Assembly: GCF_022267555.1 (NCBI RefSeq)
Contig: NZ_CP073586.1
Coordinates: 496,001-560,000 of the forward strand
Reading direction: 5' to 3'
DNA length: 64,000 nt
From: Proteiniphilum propionicum
Lineage (GTDB): Bacteria > Bacteroidota > Bacteroidia > Bacteroidales > Dysgonomonadaceae
In this document: positions 56,365 through 63,116 of the stretch, piece after piece
How positions within the stretch are numbered: the stretch's first letter is position 1
Layout: every line of letters starts with the position of its first letter
The notes under the pieces: model-generated
Database searches by the model: none
What the model saw: the letters and a program-made list of their open reading frames with translations, nothing else
What the model was told of the DNA's origin: nothing
Made by a program: the position numbers and the translations under genes

Positions 56365-58188
56365 TTAATTGGCCATTACACTAACCTTATAATCACTTTT
56401 CAGGCTGATTGCTTCAAACTGACATTTCTCCATGCAGGCGCCGCATTTAATACATATCTCCTGATTGATAACATGTGGCTCTTTCTTTTCTCCACTGATT
56501 GCATGTGTAGGACAAACCCGCTTACATGCCATACATCCGATACAATCTTCTTCAGAAATCACATAGTATAGGAGGTTACGACACTGGCCGGAACGGCATT
56601 TTTTATCATGCACATGCTCCTTGTACTCATCCATGAAGTTGTTGAGTGTTGAGAGTACCGGGTTGGGAGCAGTTTGTCCTAATCCGCACAACGAAGTATC
56701 TTTAATGACACTGCTTAAGTTTCTCAGCTTTTCTATATCTTCCTGTTTGCCTTTGCCATCGGTGATTCTTTCGAGGGCTTCATAAAGCCGTTTGTTGCCG
56801 ATGCGGCAGGGTGCACATTTTCCGCAGGACTCTTCCACAATAAAACCCAGGTAGAACTTGGCTACCGATACCATGCAGTCATCCTCATCAAGCACAATCA
56901 TGCCTCCTGAACCCATCATTGAGCCTGCAGCAGTAAGACTTTCATAATCTATCGGCGTATCAAGGTGCTTCTCTGTAAGGCATCCTCCTGAAGGCCCTCC
57001 TGTTTGCACCGCCTTGAATTTCTTGCCGTTTTTTATTCCGCCGCCAATCTCGTAAATAATCTCTCTAAGCGTAATACCCATTGGCACCTCAATCAATCCC
57101 ACATTATTTATCTTTCCTGCAAGTGCAAACACTTTAGTCCCCTTCGACTTTTCGGTTCCGATTGAAGAGAACCATTCGGCCCCTCTTTGAATAATCACAG
57201 GTATATTGGCAAGAGTCTCCACATTGTTAACGTTCGTAGGTTTTCCCATATATCCGCTCTGTGCCGGAAATGGAGGTTTGTTGGACGGTTCACCCCTTTT
57301 CCCTTCCATAGAGTTTATGAGTGCTGTCTCTTCACCGCAGACGAAAGCACCTGCACCATATTTAAGGCTTATATCGAAGTTGAAGCCGGCATCGAAAATA
57401 TTATCACCCAGCAATCCGTACTCCCTTGCCTGCGCTATTGCAATCTTCAGTCGTTTTATAGCCAGCGGATATTCTGCCCTTATATATATCAATCCTTTGG
57501 TTGCGCCTATGCAATAGCCGCAAATAATCATAGCTTCAAGTACAGAGTGGGGGTCACCCTCAAGGATGGAGCGATCCATGAAAGCCCCCGGATCGCCTTC
57601 ATCGGCATTACAGACCACATACTTCTGATCGGCTTCGTTCCTGCTAGCAATCTCCCATTTCAGGCCTGTAGGGAATCCCGCACCGCCACGGCCACGCAAT
57701 CCCGATTTCTTGATCACATCAATGGCCTCCTGCGGAGAGTAATCTGTAAGAACTTTACCTAATGCCTGGTATGCATCTCGGGCAATCGATTCATCAATAT
57801 TCTCGGGATCGATGGTTCCACAGTTACGAAGCGCTATACGCAACTGCTTCTTATAGAAGCCCATATGTTTTGAATCGAGTATATGTTCCTCGGTCTCGGG
57901 ATCTGTATAAAGCAGACGATTTACCTTTCGCCCCTTGATAACATGTTCATCAATAATCTCTTTTGCGTCAGAAGGCCTTACCTGGGTGTAGAACGTGTTA
58001 TCTGGCAAGACTTTCACTATTGGCCCCTTTTCGCAAAAACCAAAACAGCCGGTACGGATAATCTGTACATCCTCTTTCAATTCTTTTCTCTCAACCTCAT
58101 CGCGTAACATTTCGTAAACCAGGCTGCTTTCCGATGAATTGCATCCGGTCCCTGCGCATACGAGAAGGTGCATTTTGTATTGACTCAT
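56365..58188 (-). CDS. hydB: Bifurcating [FeFe] hydrogenase subunit HydB (NuoF-like)
   Basis: 607 residues. N-terminal thioredoxin-like [2Fe-2S] domain (C11, C16, C48, C52), NuoF core with the FMN motif GRGGAGFPTGLKWE and NADH-binding GAGAFVCGEETALI, a [4Fe-4S] site ESCGKCAPCRIG, and a C-terminal 2[4Fe-4S] ferredoxin domain (CIGCMACKRVCP, CIKCGACMEKC). It holds the FMN where NADH and ferredoxin electrons merge during confurcation to H2. It is 60 nt upstream of hydA and 13 nt after the small [2Fe-2S] gene. Confidence 0.96.
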   Translation of the reverse strand: MSQYKMHLLVCAGTGCNSSESSLVYEMLRDEVERKELKEDVQIIRTGCFGFCEKGPIVKVLPDNTFYTQVRPSDAKEIIDEHVIKGRKVNRLLYTDPETEEHILDSKHMGFYKKQLRIALRNCGTIDPENIDESIARDAYQALGKVLTDYSPQEAIDVIKKSGLRGRGGAGFPTGLKWEIASRNEADQKYVVCNADEGDPGAFMDRSILEGDPHSVLEAMIICGYCIGATKGLIYIRAEYPLAIKRLKIAIAQAREYGLLGDNIFDAGFNFDISLKYGAGAFVCGEETALINSMEGKRGEPSNKPPFPAQSGYMGKPTNVNNVETLANIPVIIQRGAEWFSSIGTEKSKGTKVFALAGKINNVGLIEVPMGITLREIIYEIGGGIKNGKKFKAVQTGGPSGGCLTEKHLDTPIDYESLTAAGSMMGSGGMIVLDEDDCMVSVAKFYLGFIVEESCGKCAPCRIGNKRLYEALERITDGKGKQEDIEKLRNLSSVIKDTSLCGLGQTAPNPVLSTLNNFMDEYKEHVHDKKCRSGQCRNLLYYVISEEDCIGCMACKRVCPTHAISGEKKEPHVINQEICIKCGACMEKCQFEAISLKSDYKVSVMAN

Positions 58189-58201
58189 ATTTAGTTGTAT
58201 T

Positions 58202-58600
58202 TTAGATAGTATTATAATTTTGTGGTATTATACCGTCGACAAGTTCGCCATCTTTGATATAGCGTTCTATTATCTCGTCGGCTTTTTTAGGATTTACATA
58301 TCCGAAAACCATCGGTTCTTTTCCCGGCATGGTTATTTCCACGGTAGGTTCGGCAAAGCAGTAACCCATGCATCCTGTCTGTGTTACTACCGCATCTATT
58401 CTTCTCTTATCGAGCTCTTCCACGAAGTACTCCATCACCTCTTTAGCTCCAGAGGCTATTCCGCATGTGGCCATAGCCACCTTCACCTGAACAATTGACT
58501 CGGGGTTCTCAGCCCTGTTCCTTAAGTCGAGGATGGATTTTACCTCTTCCTGTTTCTTTTTCAGGTCGGCAAGTGTTTTTATTCCATTCATATTATTCAT
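58202..58600 (-). CDS. Small (2Fe-2S) thioredoxin-like ferredoxin, hydrogenase accessory
   Basis: 132 residues. A helical N-terminus with heptad-like charge pattern is followed by a thioredoxin-like ferredoxin fold: ATCGIASGAKEV with C46, then QTGCMGYC with C77 and C81. Only three Cys are in the usual ligand region, one fewer than in HydC. Proteins of this type accompany HydABC operons; they may shuttle electrons to or from the complex or to the neighbouring sensor proteins. It is 13 nt before hydB and 48 nt after the GHKL ATPase gene. Confidence 0.85.
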   Translation of the reverse strand: MNNMNGIKTLADLKKKQEEVKSILDLRNRAENPESIVQVKVAMATCGIASGAKEVMEYFVEELDKRRIDAVVTQTGCMGYCFAEPTVEITMPGKEPMVFGYVNPKKADEIIERYIKDGELVDGIIPQNYNTI

Positions 58601-58648
58601 ATATTAATAGTTATAAGTTATTTATTGTAGCTGTTTCCACCCCCACTG

Positions 58649-59215
58649 CTACCTGCATAGAAAGCTATTCAAAGGCCTCATTTTGAATATCTCTTTCAGG
58701 TTTTCGTTTATAAACTCTTTTACTGCCGGCAACATCTGCGGGTATTGCAAATCTATCCCCTGCAACTTCATTTCATTGGAATCAATTTCAAATAGCTTCC
58801 CATCTACCTTATAGGCAAACCTAAAATGAATCCCCGGATTAGCTTTCAACAACAAAGCCAGATATCCCGCAATATCTCCCAGCGGTAGACAGTCGGGGTT
58901 ATCAGTACGGTAAACCGCTTCAACTGTTGTCCCTTTACCCTCTTCAGATAGTACCTCCAGCGAACCTCCGGCCTGCTCGCAAGTCATTTTTAAAAAAGGG
59001 ACGCCTAACCCAACTCTTCTGGTGGTTCGAGTAGAATAAAAAGGGTCGGCCAGTTTTTTCACTGCCTCTCCGCTCATTCCTATTCCATCATCTTCTACCC
59101 TGAATATTAGCCTGTTTCCTATACTATCCTCATTAAAAGATATACAGATTTTCTTCGCTTCCGCCCGAATGGAATTCTGTACTATATCCATCATATGCAT
59201 CGCCATATCAACCAT
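58649..59215 (-). CDS. GHKL ATPase (histidine-kinase-like ATP-binding protein) in the hydrogenase operon
   Basis: 188 residues from ATG 59215, whose start overlaps the PHP gene end by 8 nt (translational coupling). The Bergerat ATP-binding fold shows an N box (MMDIVQNSIRAEAKK), G1 box DDGIGM, and a G2-like TTRRVGLGVPF. No dimerisation/phosphoacceptor His domain or transmembrane helix precedes it, so it is not a full sensor kinase: it may be an anti-sigma-type serine kinase or signal ATPase. The last ~60 residues form an extra small domain of unknown fold (FRFAYKVDGKLFEIDSNEMK). Function unproven. Confidence 0.82.
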   Translation of the reverse strand: MVDMAMHMMDIVQNSIRAEAKKICISFNEDSIGNRLIFRVEDDGIGMSGEAVKKLADPFYSTRTTRRVGLGVPFLKMTCEQAGGSLEVLSEEGKGTTVEAVYRTDNPDCLPLGDIAGYLALLLKANPGIHFRFAYKVDGKLFEIDSNEMKLQGIDLQYPQMLPAVKEFINENLKEIFKMRPLNSFLCR

Positions 59216-59960
59216 TAGTGCAATATATTTCAGATCCCTTATTCCGGTTTTCAGCAAAAAATGTTCTAAAACATTCCCAATCTGGCCTCTCCATATTGAA
59301 GCGATTATACACTGAAGCAATATCTTCCGGATAATGGGCATCGGAGTTTTGGAGGAACCGTTTACCTTTAAGACCCTGGTGTTTTTTTACAAACTCTTCC
59401 GGCGTTGTAGCTTTTGACACCTCAAGCGCATCATACTCAAGATCGAAAGGTATAAAACCCAGCTGACTGAACAGGCTGTTTTTCGGCCTGTCGATATGAG
59501 CCGGCACGAAAATTCCGTCCAGCCTGTGTACCTCTCCTGCCACGCCCTCTATCTCATCATCAATACTCATAAATAAAGAGCGCTCTTCTTCATACACTAT
59601 CAGATCATTCTCATCTACAGCTACCTGGTATCCCATGCGGCGAGGATCGTTTTTCACATCGGTCATTCTCTCTTCCAGATAGTTCTGAAACTCCTCCAAT
59701 GCCTGCAAATGAGGGAAATAACATAGGCAGTGGACCTCTTCCCTTGTGTTCACCTCACACCCGGGTATAACATAAACGCCTTCCCTGCTGCCAATTTCCA
59801 CGCAAACACGTACATTCCGGGTGGTGTTGTGGTCGGTGATTGCTATCATATGCAGCCCCTTCGCCTTCGCCGTACGGATAATATTCCCCGGGCTCATATC
59901 AAGGCTGCCGCACGGTGACAAACAGGTGTGAATGTGCAAATCGGCATTGAAACAGTTCAT
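59208..59960 (-). CDS. PHP-domain metal-dependent phosphoesterase-like protein
   Basis: 250 residues. The N-terminus carries ADLHIHTCLSPCGSL (two metal-binding His), then ITDHNT, a Glu in PGCEVNTREE with HCLC after it, PAHIDRP and NSDAH near 210: the complete set of metal ligands of the PHP family. Substrate unknown; related stand-alone proteins hydrolyse phosphoesters or cyclic/oligo-nucleotides. It is unusual beside hydrogenase genes unless it belongs to the signalling set here. It lies 65 nt after the DRTGG gene and is coupled to the following ATPase gene. Confidence 0.88.
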   Translation of the reverse strand: MNCFNADLHIHTCLSPCGSLDMSPGNIIRTAKAKGLHMIAITDHNTTRNVRVCVEIGSREGVYVIPGCEVNTREEVHCLCYFPHLQALEEFQNYLEERMTDVKNDPRRMGYQVAVDENDLIVYEEERSLFMSIDDEIEGVAGEVHRLDGIFVPAHIDRPKNSLFSQLGFIPFDLEYDALEVSKATTPEEFVKKHQGLKGKRFLQNSDAHYPEDIASVYNRFNMERPDWECFRTFFAENRNKGSEIYCTNG

Positions 59961-60025
59961 TTAACTCCTCTCTTTTTCGCTTTATTCAACTTTGTTGTCA
60001 GTTGCGCGTCGCTCATGCCACGTGC

Positions 60026-60373
60026 TCAATCAACCTCCTTCAACCACTCATACAGTATTCCGGCAGTTTCAAAAGCAGGCATCCCGGATGTTAGTATAAC
60101 TACCTCCTCAGCTTCGGCATGATCCAATACCTCCTGAGCAACAATCCGCTCATTGACCACTATTACTGCACTTAACTCTTTAAGCGAAGCAACCGCCACA
60201 ATATTTTTATGTACCTGCGATGTAACCCAAAGCATTTTAGGTTGTGCTTTACCCATCACATCACTCAGCAAATCAGACACATAAGCCGACTGCACCGCTC
60301 TCTCTAACAGAGAGTTACCCGTAAGACATTCAAAATTCAGCTCTTCTGTAAGCTGTTTAAGATTCTTTTCCAT
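60026..60373 (-). CDS. DRTGG-domain protein (downstream copy)
   Basis: 115 residues, essentially one DRTGG-like domain: GNSLLERAVQSAYVSDLLSDVMG, then a buried strand-turn pattern (LWVTSQVHKNIVAVASLKELSAVIVVNER) and a closing EVVILTSGMPAFETAGILYEW. DRTGG domains occur in Pta and near CBS domains and are suspected to bind ligands. Its start overlaps the HydS-like gene by 17 nt, so stoichiometric production and perhaps a complex are likely. Function unknown. A distant paralog is at 62188-62532. Confidence 0.82.
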   Translation of the reverse strand: MEKNLKQLTEELNFECLTGNSLLERAVQSAYVSDLLSDVMGKAQPKMLWVTSQVHKNIVAVASLKELSAVIVVNERIVAQEVLDHAEAEEVVILTSGMPAFETAGILYEWLKEVD

Positions 60374-61733
60374 GTGAATCTCTGTATTTATTGAGCCTGT
60401 TCCTGCCCCATATCTTTTCTATAACCACAAAGGCCTGATCAGGGCTCAGTTTGTAATTTTTCTCCATAACACGCTGCACAAAAACACAATGAGATATGCT
60501 CGCTTTGCCTCTTACAATATCTTCGGCCAGATTCCTGCAGCCCGGTGCACCGCAGGCACCGCAATCGAAACCGGGAAAGTAGGTCATAAGCCGCTCAATT
60601 CGCTGCAGCTTAATCAACGCCTTCTCCATATCTTCATCCAACAGCAGTCCATCGCGTGGATAAACCGGATCGACACTGGAAAGTGCATGAAGCACCTCCT
60701 TATACTCCATAAGTGGATTTCTCACAACTCCTTTGTCGGCCTTTTTCAGCTTTTGCAATCTTTTATGCCTATGTTCCAATCGTTCCACTGTAAGGAATCT
60801 GTTACCGGGACAAAGGATGCCCCCGGCACACCCCTGGTCACAGGCACGCATCTCTAGAAAATCTATTTCGGCGATATGTCCCGATTCCAGCTTTTCAAGA
60901 AACTCAATCACATTATCTATCCCGTCAATAGCCAAGCTTCTACCAGGAAAATATTTCTTTTCGGTCCCCGACAACGACCAGTTGACCGAATCGGGGCTCA
61001 TATTTGCAAATTTTTTGTGTAACCCGGGATTTTTCTTTCCATGCAGTATTTTTGAAACCTTGTTATAGATCTCGGTCATATTTATTGTAGCATCGATAGG
61101 CGATTGCAGCTCACCTACGGGTGCACGGGCTGCAACAATTTTCGCAGCGCACGGGGTAATATAATATATGAACAATTTCCCCGGGTCCATACCCTCCCTC
61201 TCCTTCAATTTTCTGAGATAGAGAGCAACTACATCGTGAGGTGCTTTCAGCAACAAAATCAGCTCTGTAAGCGAAGGGTATTGAACCTGAATAAGGCGGA
61301 CTATTGCAGGACAAAACGAACTGATAAGCGGATGAGGCAGTTCCTCTTTCGCAACAGATTCATAGGCTTCTTTCATGAAATCCACTGCCTGCTCCACCTC
61401 ATATACCTCATCAAAGCCCAACTGTTTTACCGCATCAAGTACCTGTGTGGCCGAATATTCTGAAGGAAATTGGCCAATAAAGACAGAGGGCACCAGTGCA
61501 ATCCGGTATCCGTCCCTCTCTATGGAAATGAAACCGTCATCCTTAGCGTAAATGGCCCGTTGAGGACAAACACGGTAACATTCGCCGCAGTCGATACATC
61601 TTTCCGGTTGAATGCGCGCATACCCCTCCACAATACGGATAGCCTGTGTAGAACAAACACGCATACAATGCGAGCAACCGATACATTTATTTGTATCAAT
61701 CTGAATTGAATGTGTATAGTTCCTGTCTTTCAT
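60357..61733 (-). CDS. HydS-like [FeFe] hydrogenase-related protein (putative H2/redox sensor)
   Basis: 458 residues: two [4Fe-4S] ferredoxin motifs (C17/20/23/27 and C46/49/52/56), then an H-cluster-type domain with Cys141 (SSFCPA), Cys195 (TPCAAK) and Cys298/Cys302 (RACDQGC), and a C-terminal FeS4 domain with C391, C394, C399 and C416. All four H-cluster Cys positions are kept, but the proton-relay Cys is Phe140, the Met of MPC is Thr193, and the GGGQP loop is lost (AGGILCPGN). That pattern matches the putative sensory (group C/D) hydrogenases rather than turnover enzymes. No PAS domain is attached. It is flanked by DRTGG and ATPase genes, so these may be signal partners. Confidence 0.85.
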   Translation of the reverse strand: MKDRNYTHSIQIDTNKCIGCSHCMRVCSTQAIRIVEGYARIQPERCIDCGECYRVCPQRAIYAKDDGFISIERDGYRIALVPSVFIGQFPSEYSATQVLDAVKQLGFDEVYEVEQAVDFMKEAYESVAKEELPHPLISSFCPAIVRLIQVQYPSLTELILLLKAPHDVVALYLRKLKEREGMDPGKLFIYYITPCAAKIVAARAPVGELQSPIDATINMTEIYNKVSKILHGKKNPGLHKKFANMSPDSVNWSLSGTEKKYFPGRSLAIDGIDNVIEFLEKLESGHIAEIDFLEMRACDQGCAGGILCPGNRFLTVERLEHRHKRLQKLKKADKGVVRNPLMEYKEVLHALSSVDPVYPRDGLLLDEDMEKALIKLQRIERLMTYFPGFDCGACGAPGCRNLAEDIVRGKASISHCVFVQRVMEKNYKLSPDQAFVVIEKIWGRNRLNKYRDSHGKES

Positions 61734-61774
61734 TTTGTACCTAAAAGTATCCGGATACTATTCCAATAAGCCGG

Positions 61775-62191
61775 CTAGCCGTTGAAAAAAACTTTTATCT
61801 CAAGCCTTGTTCCTGTCCCGGGTGTAGATGACAAATACATCTCATCACAGTTTCTTTTGATATTAGGCAGTCCCATCCCGGCTCCAAATCCCATTTGACG
61901 AACCTCATCAGTAGCAGTAGAAAAGCCCTCTTCCATCGCTTTGTCAATATCTTCAATTCCAGGCCCCTCATCCTCAACAACCACATCGATTCCCTCCGGT
62001 GTGATATCCACACTCATTATCCCTTTCCAAGCGTGTGCCACAACGTTTACTTCGGCTTCGTAGAGCGCCACGGCTATCCTTCGCACAATAATAGGCGATA
62101 TATTGAACTGTTTAAGAGTTTTTTTCACCTCAGAGCTTGCCCGTCCTGCCGCGCTGAAATTTCCCCCCTCTATGTTGTAATGCATCTTCAT
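61775..62191 (-). CDS. RsbW/SpoIIAB-like ATP-binding protein
   Basis: 138 residues with the anti-sigma-factor serine kinase fold: N box VALYEAEVNVVAHAW, G1 box VEDEGPGIED, and G2 MGFGAGMGLPNIKR. No transmembrane or sensor region. Such proteins bind sigma factors or phosphorylate STAS antagonists; no sigma factor or STAS gene is nearby, so the partner may be the adjacent DRTGG protein, with whose gene it overlaps by 4 nt (ATGA). Different in length and sequence from the other ATPase at 58649-59215. Confidence 0.85.
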   Translation of the reverse strand: MKMHYNIEGGNFSAAGRASSEVKKTLKQFNISPIIVRRIAVALYEAEVNVVAHAWKGIMSVDITPEGIDVVVEDEGPGIEDIDKAMEEGFSTATDEVRQMGFGAGMGLPNIKRNCDEMYLSSTPGTGTRLEIKVFFNG

Positions 62192-62532
62192 AGGGAAACC
62201 GGTTTCAACCCATTTTGATAGAGTTTCCCTGAAATCTCAAAAACTGTTGAATCTGTTGCAACAATTGATATATTATGTTCCTTTGCCAAAGCCAACATTT
62301 CATCCGTAACCTGTTTGCCCCTGCCGAAAATTATGCAGGAAATATTGATGATCTCTGCAGTACGGATAGCTTGCACTGTGCACAAACCCGTAATAAGGAT
62401 GGTGTTCTCCATCTGAAATCGCAATACATCACTCATCAAATCAGAAGCAAAAGCATTTGTGTAATTGTGAAGAGTGTTACAATCGAGTTGTATTGTTCCG
62501 TCGATAATCTCGTTTACCCTTTGTAAATTCAT
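62188..62532 (-). CDS. DRTGG-domain protein (operon-leading copy)
   Basis: 114 residues, one DRTGG-like domain: IDGTIQLDCNTLHNYTNAFASDLMSDVLRF, ILITGLCTVQAIRTAEIINISCIIFGRG and a closing ISIVATDSTVFEISGKLY. It leads the ten-gene hydrogenase operon and overlaps the RsbW-like gene by 4 nt. Resembles the second DRTGG gene in length and layout, but little identity is visible. Likely cytoplasmic; ligand and function unknown. Confidence 0.82.
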   Translation of the reverse strand: MNLQRVNEIIDGTIQLDCNTLHNYTNAFASDLMSDVLRFQMENTILITGLCTVQAIRTAEIINISCIIFGRGKQVTDEMLALAKEHNISIVATDSTVFEISGKLYQNGLKPVSL

Positions 62533-63116
62533 TTTTTATTTCAAACAATGTACGAAAAATAGCTTTCTTTGTGTTTTTATGATGTGTTACTTTGCAACAA
62601 TTTGTATCATATTGTGGTTGTTTTATCAAATATGTCTTGACAAAGGTAACATTGCAGAGCTAAAAACACCTTTTCAACAATCTGAATATTAGGTAATTAA
62701 AATGTTTTTACTACTTTATACTACAAAGTAAACCATTTTTTTCAAATTAAAGAAATTTTTCGGTAATTAAATTCAATAATTTATCAAATTTTCCGTGATG
62801 CCGATATAAGCAAACAACCAGGCAGCTCTCTTGAAAATCAGTCTAAACAGACAATCACACAACCATTTAATAAATGCTTAACTAATCTTTCATACTCCTC
62901 CTGAGTCCTGCATAAACCACTCTGTTATTAAATGCTTAAGTCTGCTAACAAAGCCAAAATAAATTAAAAAATAATTATTTGAGTCTGCTCCAAAAAATCG
63001 GGAATATCAAAAATGGTTTTTTATAATGTATTGAATATTAATATCTGTTTTATCCGATTGTAATGAAAGAGACTTTCAGGAGGGGACTCATGCTGATAAT
63101 CGGTATGTAAAACCGC
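62533..63116. other. Non-coding AT-rich region between the two hydrogenase loci
   Basis: No gene in 584 bp. It contains the promoter candidate at 62641-62648 and a short inverted repeat TGAAAG-AGA-CTTTCA at 63064-63078, just downstream of the second hydrogenase gene; that stem is too short to call a terminator. The rest is strongly AT-rich. Confidence 0.6.
62641..62648 (-). promoter_or_regulatory. -7 promoter element for the hydrogenase/signalling operon
   Basis: Reads TACCTTTG on the minus strand, matching TAnnTTTG, 108 nt before the first gene of the operon. It is the best candidate for driving the ten genes down to hydC. The -33 element is not clear. Confidence 0.45.

Noticed and set aside
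57187-57762. 191-codon + strand frame antisense to hydB
   Set aside because: Overlaps the NuoF core throughout; composition is low-complexity in charge and rich in Ser/Phe/Tyr as expected from an antisense frame.
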